Below, piece by piece: positions 48,817 through 58,435 of a stretch of 64,000 nt of DNA. Positions within the stretch are counted from its first letter, which is position 1. Every line of letters begins with the position of its first letter. A model generated the notes under the pieces. It ran no database searches and had not been told where the DNA came from. It saw nothing but the letters and a program-made list of their open reading frames with translations. The position numbers and the translations under genes are program-made. Source of the DNA: Gerris lacustris (Eukaryota; Arthropoda; Insecta; Hemiptera; Gerridae); NCBI GenBank assembly GCA_951217055.1, contig OX578276.1, positions 67,662,144-67,726,143 on the forward strand, written 5' to 3'.

Positions 48817-50305
48817 ACTAGCTGGATACCCGTGCTTCACTACGGAGTGTTAGTTATAATAGTTATAACTAGTTTATTCACAAGTACAAGTGAAGTCAAT
48901 CCAGTAACCTCAAGATTATCTGAAGAAGGCTGCTTTGGAACAGCTGAAACCGGTCAATTGTTCCAATTACAATTTTTGTTTGAAGATGTTTGGTTATTGA
49001 ACTATACCTCTTTCATGATGAGTCACTATCACACATTGGAGAAAAACACAGTCAAGGATCTAAATTATTTTGCTATGCGAAAATATATATAGATTCTATC
49101 CTTCCCACTTATTTCTATACCCCCTCCTCTTTGATAAGGTAATTTACAAATATCCCAAATTTGCCCTCCTCCTAAATTAAAATGTGACAAACAACAATTA
49201 CTGTACTCTTAAAAGCTTTTCATCGATATGCATCATGAAGAGTTTCCATTACTTCGAGCGTATTCATTACTTGTACCCCGCACCCTGGGTACCAAAATTT
49301 AAATTTTGAAAATTCATGTAGTCAGTGATTTCCCCCCTGCTTTGAAGGTCTTGTGTGCAAATTTTCTTCGAGAACAGACAAAAACTGTAGATTTTCATAA
49401 AGAATATACACACACAAAGGTTGACTTTTAGTGTACATAACAATTACTGTACTCTTAAAGAGCTTTTCAATGGTATGCATCAAGAAGGGTTTTCATTACT
49501 TTGACATTTGTACCCCGTACCCTGGTGAACCAAAATATAAATTTCGAAAATTCATGTAGACAGTGACCTTCCCCTTGCTTTGCAGCTCAAGTGTGCAAAT
49601 TTTCATTGAGGTCGGACTAAAACTGTAGATTTGAATAAAGAACACACGCGCGCACACACACACATACGTTGACATTTATACATATATATGTAGATAGTGA
49701 TATAAATTTCCATTTTACCCCCTACTAAATGAAAATATGACAAAAATGTACATAACAACAATTATTACTGTACTCTTAAAGAGCTTTTAAACGATGTGCA
49801 TCATGATCCCTGTGTACCAAAATTTAATTTCATAATCTCATGTAGGCAGTGACCTTCACCTTGTTTTGAAGGAAAAGTGTGTAAATATTCATCAAATTGG
49901 GATAAAATTGTAGATTTGTATAAAAGATATACACTCATACAGACACTCTCCTTTATATGTAAGATATAGCTATATTTTTCCATTTTACCCCCCCCCCCCC
50001 CCTCCTAAATGAAAATATGACTAAACTGTACATAACATCAATTACTGTACTCTTAAAGAGCTTTTCAACAACATGCATCACGAAGGGTATTCATTACTAT
50101 GACCCCGATTCATTACTTGTGCTCCGTACCCCTGTGTACCAAAATTGAATTACAAAAATTCATGTACACCTTGATTTTCCCCTTGCTTTGAAGGTCAAGT
50201 GTGTTAATTTTCATCGAGATCGGACTAAAACTGTAGATTTGTATAAAGAATAAACATACATACACACACACACACACATACGTTGACTTTTATATAGATA
50301 GATTT
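48817..50305 (+). repeat. ACTAGCTG-type dispersed repeat with 4 internal units
   Basis: It starts ACTAGCTGGATACCCGTGCT and ends in AT-rich TATATAGATAGATTTA. Four diverged units of about 245-320 bp begin with ATTACTGTACTCTTAAAGAG near 49198, 49443, 49763 and 50040. Each contains a TGCATC.TGAAGGG-like word, TTGTACCCCGTACCC and CGGACTAAAACTGTAGATTT. The same words occur in 53506-55385. Confidence 0.8.
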
Positions 50306-51179
50306 AATGAAAAGCATAAGGAACTTCGTTCCTACCGGGTGTCCTGCAACACCACACGTATTTTTTTATTTACTATATATGTTAGGCTGCACATGTTATG
50401 TCCAACGTAATAAATACTAACGTATGCATTTGGTTCAGATAAGTCTTTTTTTTTTCAGCGTAAAATTTCCTATAAGTAACCCTAAGTGCTGTGGTTTCGT
50501 TCAGGGACATTATTTTTGCATTTGTACAAGAATAGGTTGAGATCCTGTCCGAATCGAATTACTTCACTCCTGATTACATTCAATCAACCATAATTCAAAA
50601 ACTAGTCCGTTGATCTTAAACTTTAACTATACCATTCAAAAGCTTATGAAAAGAAGAAGTTTTTCCTGAATTTGCCACATTTCTAACATCCCTCAATTAA
50701 GCGTAGAAAGCTCTGTCATTTCATGGTCGAAATTTAAAAAATAAAATTTTTTACTTGTGATAGGCAAAAGATGTTTAGCAGCTGATAATAATTTGAAAAT
50801 CAATGAGTGATTCTGAAAGGTTCTTTTATGCTCTTTAAAATTGTTCCTTAGCCCAATTTCTCTCTCATTTAGTTTTTGAGATATTATGCATTTTTTTTGA
50901 AATTTTCGTGAAACACTCTGAAAAAAGAAATTAATTGATATCTGGTGAACTATTGAGAAATGGGCATATACTTACTCGACATTTTTTGATGGATTTGACC
51001 CATAGAATCCTCCAGTTTCGTTATAACATTTTATCGCGGGCTACCCTGTATATACATAGGTTGTTTTTTTTAATTATTTAGAAGAAAAAGAAATAATTAT
51101 AGTCTGCCAATTAGTGTGGCACATAGCTTCCTCGCATCCTATTATGTTCTTTATTGTTATATTGTTTATTGCGTAAAAA

Positions 51180-51655
51180 CTATTAATAGTTTTTAGCGAT
51201 CTTTAACTCTTCATAGCGGTGTCGCTGTTGGTTTTACTATAAAATTGTATTTGAAAAAAATGTTTGTCTCATTGAATAGATCAAGTTAGATTTTTTTCCC
51301 GACCGAAAATTCCAATTTTAAATTTTAAGTTCACATTTACGCGAGCGTTGCTCGTGAACGCTTAGACGGATAACGTTGTCCAACGAACTCGTCCTGGGCA
51401 TTGGTAAAATGAACATGTCTACCAAATTTCATCTAAATCGGTCGTCATTTACTCAAGTTATCGTCGCACGTTTCATAATTCGCGGACACACAGACCGACA
51501 GACAGACAGACATGAGACCAAAAATGTTCCCTGATGTCTGAAACTGATTTCTGTCTTGGAATTTTTAAAATCGGAGGCATAAAAGTTTTTCGTTCTCAAA
51601 AGTGAACACAATGCTTCCGTTACCTTCGGTAAGCTCGGAAGCAATAAATAAATAA
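51180..51655 (+). repeat. Dispersed repeat family C, copy 3
   Basis: Same orientation as 38262-38705 and inverted to 47560-47890. Shared words are GATAACGTTGTCCAACGAAC, TCCTGGGCATTGGTAAAATG and CGGTCGTCATTTACTCAAGT. Its GACAGACAGACAGACA run makes a spurious minus-strand open frame. Confidence 0.75.
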
Positions 51656-52444
51656 ATAAAAAACCACAATTGGACAAAACCAGGTTTTTGTTGTAAATGA
51701 CCTCTAGAATCACCTCTTTCATGTTCATTATACATTTAATTGAAGCGAGTGAAACGAGCATTGTTCTTTGTCTGTCTGTGTGTGTGTCTGAAACGCTCCC
51801 TTTGTCTAACAATTTATTCTTTTTTTTCTTTCTTGTGATGCGGGCCCCTAGGCTTGTAGCCTATGCTTAAAAGCGGTCCTGTAACTGATTAAGTGCTTTA
51901 TGATAATACCAGTGGTAACAATGAGCCTCCCAATTTTATCATTTCATCAAAATTACTTAAGGAAACAACCAGGAAGGGTTGTTGCAGAAAATTATTCAGG
52001 AAAGTTTTTTTTGGCATTTTGTAAGGTATAATTGTTTTGTGTTAAAAATTAAAATTTAGTGCTATAAAATATTTGCCTATTTCAATAAATTTATAATTAA
52101 TAAGTGTTTGATTAAAAAAAAGTTTGTTTTATTAATTTAGTTTTTTTGATTTGACGGTACAAGTTTAAATTTGGAAGAATTTTAGGTTAACCTTTCAGTG
52201 CTCACGCAGGGTAATTTTGTACCACAACTTTAGCAAAAATGAGCATATGCTTATTTTTGCTTATAGTAAGAGTTTTGATGGTCTAGGTAATCTTCGAATA
52301 TAGTCTTAGCTTTGTACCCTAAGCAGGGTCACTTACTTTCTCTGTGTTGTAATCAGTTAATTAGCTATTTTTTATGCTTGGGATAAGATTATTTTTTAAA
52401 ACCCATAATAGTGCAGTACAAATAGGTTTTGACCGAGGAAAAAT

Positions 52445-52600
52445 TATACTCATGATATTATATTTTTTAAATCTGACAGCTTAGATTATCCAACCTATGG
52501 GGGAGAAGAAAAAAAGCCACTAGGCCGGTATGAGAGGTGGGGCAGCATCATGGCCCGACCTATTACCCGCCAAAATCTCAAGCTCTTATTCGCTCTCCTT

Positions 52601-52637
<37 letters not shown>

Positions 52638-52683
52638 ATTTTCCCAAGCTGTTAGATTTAAAAAATATAATATCATGAGTATA
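52445..52683. mobile_element. MITE with 40 bp inverted ends and poly-T core
   Basis: TATACTCATGATATTATATT is mirrored at the right as AATATAATATCATGAGTATA, and matching continues through TTTTAAATCTRACAGCTT. A T-run of about 32 bases lies inside. TA at both ends is consistent with a TA target. Confidence 0.75.
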
Positions 52684-52949
52684 GTTAAAGCCAGAAACTT
52701 GGTGGAGATGTTGTGTTTAGCTTCCTGTTGAATTAATTACGAGGACATAGCCACAGCTCAGACTTCAGATCAGGAACTTAAATCACTGTTAACATCCGAA
52801 ACCTCATTACATCTCAAAGCTACCACCCTGCCAAATTGTCAAAAGCAAATCATTTTTAGTCAAGTTCATTGAAATAATACTATTTTAAAAATAAATCCAT
52901 TTTATCATCCAATTTTAAGATTGGGTCTAATTAAACCACAGGAGAAAAG

Positions 52950-53190
52950 ATAATTTCAGTGAAAACACGGGACCCAAATATTTTTTTGTCTAAAAGAATT
53001 TTATGTTAAACAATGCATACAAAAAAAACTCCCCTATATTTTCGATGTCAAATTTTATTAATTTACACTTGTAGGTATATATGTATTGTCCAACACATTA
53101 TATAAGATACACTAAAACTATTCATTTTTCAAATTAGTATATGACATGTACATGTATATAATAAAAACAATTAATAATAGTAAAAAATAA
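52950..53190 (-). mobile_element. Fragment of the pogo-like family at 32645
   Basis: Read on the minus strand it matches 33090-33250: GTATGCATTGTTTAACA, AAAATTCTTTTA, TATTTGGGTCC and a GAGTTTTTTTTGTATG stretch. Only one end is recognisable. Confidence 0.6.
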
Positions 53191-53854
53191 GTAATAATAT
53201 AAATTTAATAAACTATAATCATTTTAAATTTGCAGCAGTTGCCTCAATTTCTCTGTCATTGTACACGTAAAAAATGTTTTTATATAAAATACAAAAAAAA
53301 AAAACCACTAAATTCACAGGGTTTTGACACAACCATCACTGAATTAAAAAACTAACTGATAAGATATATCTTTATAATCCTTAACCCTTAAACGCTAACC
53401 TTATTTTTTCGGTGCTTAACGCTAACCTATGTATTTTTTACATACACGCAGTAGTTATCACGAATCTAAGTTAATATTTAGCAAACATTTTTATTTTTAT
53501 TAATTACTAGCTGACCCGGCGAACTTCGTACCACCTGATAAACATTAATAACATAAGAAATATATAGCTGTTAGAAAACTTACCCGGGCATCCGTCCAAC
53601 CATTACTGCAGTCTTAAAGAGCTTTTCAATAATATGCACCACGAAGGGTTTGCATTACTTAGACATTTGTACCCCGTACCCCTGTGTACCAAAATTTAAA
53701 ACATACTTTTACTAACTCAGAAACTTTCCCGGGCATCCGTCCAACCATTACTGTTGTCTAACAGAGCTTTTCAATAATATGCATCATAAAGGGTTTTCTT
53801 TACTTTGACATTTGTACCCTGTACCTCTGTGTACCAAAATCGGAACATAGTTTA

Positions 53855-54335
53855 TGCGTCCAACCATTACTATAGTCATAAAGAGCTTTTAAGTGATATG
53901 CATCATTAATCGTTTTTATTACTTTGACATTTGTACCCCGTACCCCTGTTTACTAATTCAGAAACTTTCCTGGACATCCGTCCAACCATTACTGTAGTCT
54001 TAAAGAGCTTTTCAATGATATGCATTACAAAGGGTTTTCATTACGTTGACATTTGTACCCTGTACCTCTGTGTACCAAAATCGGAACATAGTTTATGCGT
54101 CCAACCATTACTATAGTCATAAAGAGCTTTTAAGTGATATGCATCATTAATCGTTTTTATTACTTTGACATTTGTACCCCGTACCCCTGTTTACTAACTC
54201 AGAAACTTTCCTGGACATCCGTCCAACCATTACTGTAGTCTTAAAGAGCTTTTCAATGATATGCATTACAAAGGGTTTTCATTACGTTGACATTTGTACC
54301 CTGTACCTCTGTGTTCCAAAATCGGATCATAGTTT
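53855..54335 (+). repeat. 241 bp tandem duplication
   Basis: Units start GCGTCCAACCATTACTATAG at 53855 and 54096 and are nearly identical. They produce two identical spurious open reading frames (53931-54116 and the start of 54172-54411). Confidence 0.9.
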
Positions 54336-54420
54336 TACTAACTTAGAAACCACCCTAGGCATGTGTCCAAACATTCCCCCAAGTTTCATCACAATCGGAT
54401 CAACTTTTTAGGCAGGCAGA

Positions 54421-55330
54421 CATTTGTACCCTGAACCTCTGTGTACCAAAATCGGATCATAGTTTTACTAACTTAGAAACCACCCCAGGCATGTGTCCAA
54501 ACATTCCCCCAAGTTTCTTCGCAATCGGATCAACGTTTTAGGCAGGCAGACATTTGTACCCTGTACCTCTGAGTACCAAAATCGGATAATAGTTTTACTA
54601 ACTTAGAAACCACCCCAGGCATGTGTCCAACCATTCCCCCAAGTTTCGTCGCAATCGGATCAACAGTATAGGCAGGCAGACATTTGTACCCTGTACCTCT
54701 GTGTACCAAAATCGGATAATAGTTTTACTAACTTAGAAACCACCCCAGGCATGTGTCCAACCATTCCCCCAAGTTTCGTCGCAATCGGATCAACAGTATA
54801 GGCAGGCAGACATTTGTACCCTGTACCTCTGTGTACCAAAATCGGATCATAGTTTTACTAACTTAGAAACCACTCCAGGCATGTGTCCAACCATTCCCCC
54901 AAGTTTCGTCGCAATCGGATCAACAGTATGGGCAGGCAGACATTTGTACCCTTTACCTCTGTGTACCAAAATCGGATCATAGTTTTACTAACTTAGAAAC
55001 CACCCCAGGCATGTGTCCAACCATTCCCCCAAGTTTCGTCGCAATCGGATCAACAGTATAGGCAGGCAGACATTTGTACCCTGTACCTCTGTGTACCAAA
55101 ATCGGATCATAGTTTTACTAACTTAGAAACCACTCCAGGCATGTGTCCAACCATTCCCCCAAGTTTCGTCGCAATCGGATCAACAGTATGGGCAGGCAGA
55201 CATTTGTACCCTTTACCTCTGTGTACCAAAATCGGATCATAGTTTTACTAACTTAGAAACCACCCCAGGCATGTGTCCAACCATTCCTCCAACTTTCATC
55301 GCAATCGGATCAACGGTTTAGGCAGGCATA
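54421..55330 (+). repeat. 130 bp tandem array, 7 units
   Basis: CATTTGTACCCTGTACCTCT recurs at 54421, 54551, 54681, 54811, 54941, 55071 and 55201, exactly 130 apart. Each unit holds AAATCGGATCATAGTTTTAC, CCACCCCAGGCATGTGTCC and GCAATCGGATCAAC. Two-unit variants (CACTCCAGG with AGTATGGG, and CTTTACC) alternate, which suggests higher-order amplification. Confidence 0.95.
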
Positions 55331-55829
55331 AGAGACAGACAGATAGATAGACAAACATTCATTTATATAATATATATATAGAGATTTATATTTGTTTCTT
55401 ATTTATTACTTATGTGTTTATCGTGTTCATTTATTAATTTATTACATTTTTATTAATCATTTTTAATATTTTTTATAATTTTTATTTTATTATTATTTAT
55501 TTATTTTTATTAATTATGGGCTTATTTATTATTTTTTTGTGTTTATTATTTTTTGTGTTAATTTATTACTTTTTGTGATTATTTATAATATTTATTAGTA
55601 GAAATTTATAGCTCTTTAAGACTAACTATACGTAATATTTACGTGGTGATTTAATGAAAAATAATTGTATATCCTCACCAACGCGTCGGGTGAGACTGAG
55701 GTGAGTATGTACTACAACGGGAAGGTCTAGACGAAGCACTGCTAAAGAGTGGAGATTGTGTGGTTTATAGTTTTTCTGTGATTCACATTTAACTAAAACC
55801 GTATGTAATTTTTACGTTAGCGTTTTACG

Positions 55830-56100
55830 CACCCAGAGTTGGGAGCATCTTCAGAGAGTACATGGTGTCCTGGTGAAGCAACTAAGTTAACTGGAGATTA
55901 AGGACTTGTGGACAAGGTTAGGGGTTTTATTTTAGTCCATGGTCTAAAGAAATAAGATGAATAATGAGGAAAAAACTCCCACGTCCAAAACCTTCAGTTA
56001 ACATTGTTACTTCACCAGGACAACATGTACTCCCCCAAAGACGCTTCCAACACTGGGAGCAAAATGTCCCCAGGTTACCACCGGAAGATCTAGAACTTCA
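55830..56100. mobile_element. Fold-back MITE (AGATCTTCYGG family), related copy
   Basis: GAGTACATGGTGTCCTGGTG (55856 onward) pairs with CACCAGGACAACATGTACTC (about 56014-56033), and GTTGGGAGC with the inverted text further right. GGAAGATCTAGAACTTCATC at the right end links it to 31822 and 36951. The left boundary is not clear; a related GGTCTAGACGAAGCAC sits at 55725. Confidence 0.6.
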
Positions 56101-56154
56101 TCTTTTTTAAATCCTTTATATTAACTTCACTTTTGTGGCTGGGTGCCTGTCGTC

Positions 56155-56945
56155 AAATCTTTGGGAGGCTAATCCTCTTCGAGTTATCCAATCAAGCTGA
56201 AACTTGGCACATAGACTCTCTACCAATACAAAAACATTTTAACAAATTAATTAATTATTTAAATTTAATTAATTAATTATTTTTTTCAATTTAATAATTT
56301 ATCTTTTTAAAAATTAATGGATTAATTAAATTAAAAAAATTAATTAATACAAATTTAATTAATTAATTAATTGGTAGGTATATAAAATCTTTGGAGGGCT
56401 AGTTAACTCTCTTCCAGTCATCCAATCGAGCCGAAACTTGGCACATAGACTCTCTACCAATATAAAAACATTTTAACAAATTAATTAATTAAATTTAATT
56501 AGTTATTTTTCTTTAATTTAAATAATTATCTTTTTAAAAATGAATGGATTAATTAATTTTTTAAAAAAAATAAGTAATAGGAATAAAATAAAAATTTAAT
56601 TAATTAATTAATTGGTAGGTATATAAAATCTTTGGAGGGCGAGTTAACCCTCTTCCAGTCATCCAATCGAGCTGAAACTTGGTACATAGACACTTTAGCA
56701 ATACAAAAATATTTTAACAAATTAATTAATTAATTTTTAAATTTAATTAATTAATTGTTAATAATTAATGGAATAATTAAATTTAAAAAAGTAATAAAAA
56801 TGTAATTTGTGGGTATACAAAATCTTTAGAGGGCGAGTTAACCTTCTTCCTGTCATCCAATCGAGCTGAAACTTGGCACATCGACCCTCTACCAATACAA
56901 AAACATTCTAACAAATTAATTAATTAATTAAATTTTACTAATTAA
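56155..56945 (+). repeat. Four tandem units with TTAATTAA linkers
   Basis: AAATCTTTGGAGGGC-like starts occur near 56155, 56386, 56627 and 56819. Each is followed by TCATCCAATCGAGCTGAAAC, TTGGCACATAGACTCTCTAC and ACATTTTAACAAATTAATTA. Units are separated by long TTAATTAATTAA palindromes of variable length. Confidence 0.85.
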
Positions 56946-56949
56946 TTAA

Positions 56950-58430
56950 TTTTTCTATAATTATTTCAAATAAGAATGAATTAAACCAAAATGCAAAAAT
57001 ATAAAGGATTTATAATAAGAACTTGGTTTTTATGGGCTGGTATTATTACATGTTTATTTATTTTAAAGTGTTTTGTCAAAGCTTGGAGTAGACTTTAAAA
57101 GTATCATGCTAATTGAAAATAAAACAGTACTTTTAGTGTAGGACACATTTGTAGTTAAAAAACATAATATTATCTAATGGGAAAAAGTGGAAATACCCAA
57201 TTTCTTTCTAATGATATTTTAAGACATTTTTAAATTAAAAAAAAAAAAATATTTCTGTAATATTTTATTAAATATATTTTGTGTGCATAAGTCAAATATA
57301 TGTGAAGGAGCTTTGATTTTATTATAAAAACAAAGTTCATACTTAATATAATTATTTTTTTATGAAGTATTATAATGTTTCCAGCTCATGTTAATGAGCT
57401 GGAAAATAATTAAAACATTGGATTTAAAAAGAAATTATTATTGTAATTTTTGTACTTACTGGAATGTAGAAATAACATATTTAATTTTTTAAGCTTAGTT
57501 GAATCAATTTCTAAAACTAATCAAAAATTCCTGACTAGTCAGTGGATTTATACATATTTGTATTTATTATTTTATTTTTTTAATTAGGACCAGTTTAATT
57601 TAAAACAGCTTATTGTAAGAAATATTTAAATTGGGTTTGATCAATTTCGGGAGTTATTCTTTGTTTCAATATATATATTTATAAAAAAATCTTAGTTGAA
57701 ATGAATTTTCGTTGTTTTAAATCAAATTTTGTTATTTCCTATCAATTTTTCTTGATGGAAAAATAGTTTTCATTAAAACAAAGTTGTTAGTTTTTTATTT
57801 TATTCTTTAATATTATTATAGATTCCTTTCTATCCATAGTTATTAAAAAACAAAATAATTTAGGGTCTTTTATCTTGCATTTAATTGACCAAGCAATGGA
57901 TGAGGTCTCACCTTTTTAACAATATGTTAGCATGTATACCCTACAAACTTACCTTCCCGTCTTCCTCCAAAGTGACAGAAATGTTTTAGTAGTGTAAGTC
58001 AAAAATTGGTTTAGTTTGGGGCATTTGCAGCTGATATACTTGATGATATTGTATGACAAGTGGTGATATATGCCAATCAGACCAAGTAATCTTGTAGAGG
58101 TTGCTATTATAATCATGTGCCAAATGAATGCAAGTGCCAAAGTAGAGCCAATTTAATTGTGTTGTCAAAAAACGGAAGAAACAACCCTTAATGGTAATCC
58201 TTATATCAAGCCAAACATTAATTAAATCTGTGCTCTGAAGTCAAGATCTGTTTGCTGTCTTTGTCAGTACAAGTCTCATAAAATGGTAACTTCTGTTATT
58301 GTAGAAAATTAATGTTTTGATCCAATACAAATTTGCTTTAAAGGATGGGCCAATTTATTAGTTATTTTTTAAGCTAATATTAGTAATAGGAAATTTAACT
58401 TACATTGAATAGTGTCAGTAGCGCACCCAG
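56950..58430. other. AT-rich intergenic DNA
   Basis: Apart from the hairpin at 57378 I see no gene or clear repeat. A GC-richer patch at 57940-58170 has short open frames without recognisable product. Confidence 0.5.
57378..57404. repeat. Perfect 12 bp hairpin
   Basis: TTTCCAGCTCAT, a 3-base loop and ATGAGCTGGAAA form a perfect short stem in otherwise AT-rich DNA. Confidence 0.6.
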
Positions 58431-58435
58431 GGGAG

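Larger units (their letters stand above)
47031..51054. mobile_element. Inner element with about 450 bp terminal inverted repeats
   Basis: The left TATAAAGGGTGACCCGCGGT and the right end, inverted TATACAGGGTAGCCCGCGAT, continue as AAAATTTCAT and GAAACTGGAGGATTC. Matching goes on through TGTCGAGTAAGT, GGGCTAAGGAACAATTTTAA and ATTATCAGCTGCTAA to GGGATGTTA. The ends resemble those of the MITE at 2031. It encloses the repeat at 48817-50305. Confidence 0.75.
46759..51881. mobile_element. Composite 5.1 kb element with nested inverted arms
   Basis: Outer ends CAGGGGTGCTTCTAGG and, inverted, CAGGACCGCTTTTAAG are weakly similar. They are flanked by AATCTGAT / TAACTGAT (6 of 8), as for an hAT element. 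Inside, 46938-46981 is an inverted copy of 51667-51711, 47031-47510 of 50640-51057, and 47560-47890 of 51180-51655. No transposase is visible. The nested arms are clear, but the outer boundary is less certain. Confidence 0.5.
53506..55385 (+). repeat. ACTAGCTG-type dispersed repeat with tandem arrays
   Basis: It starts ACTAGCTGACCCGGCGAACT, a sequence common at the start of an interspersed family in arthropods. It ends in GACAGACAGATAGATAG and a TATATATA run. Between them lie monomers with CTTAAAGAGCTTTTCAAT and TTTGTACCCCGTACCCCTGT, a 241 bp duplication and a 130 bp array. The class is not determined. Confidence 0.8.

Noticed and set aside
48832..49092. 86-residue open frame with a hydrophobic start
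   Set aside because: It lies inside the ACTAGCTG repeat with no domain or homologue recognised.
51453..51812. 119-residue minus-strand open frame
   Set aside because: It crosses repeat family C and the end of the composite element, and its Asp-Thr/Arg-Gln runs come from GACAGACA repeats.
53931..54411. Two identical open frames (MYPVPLFTNSETF...)
   Set aside because: They are the two copies of a 241 bp tandem duplication in a dispersed repeat, and no domain is visible.
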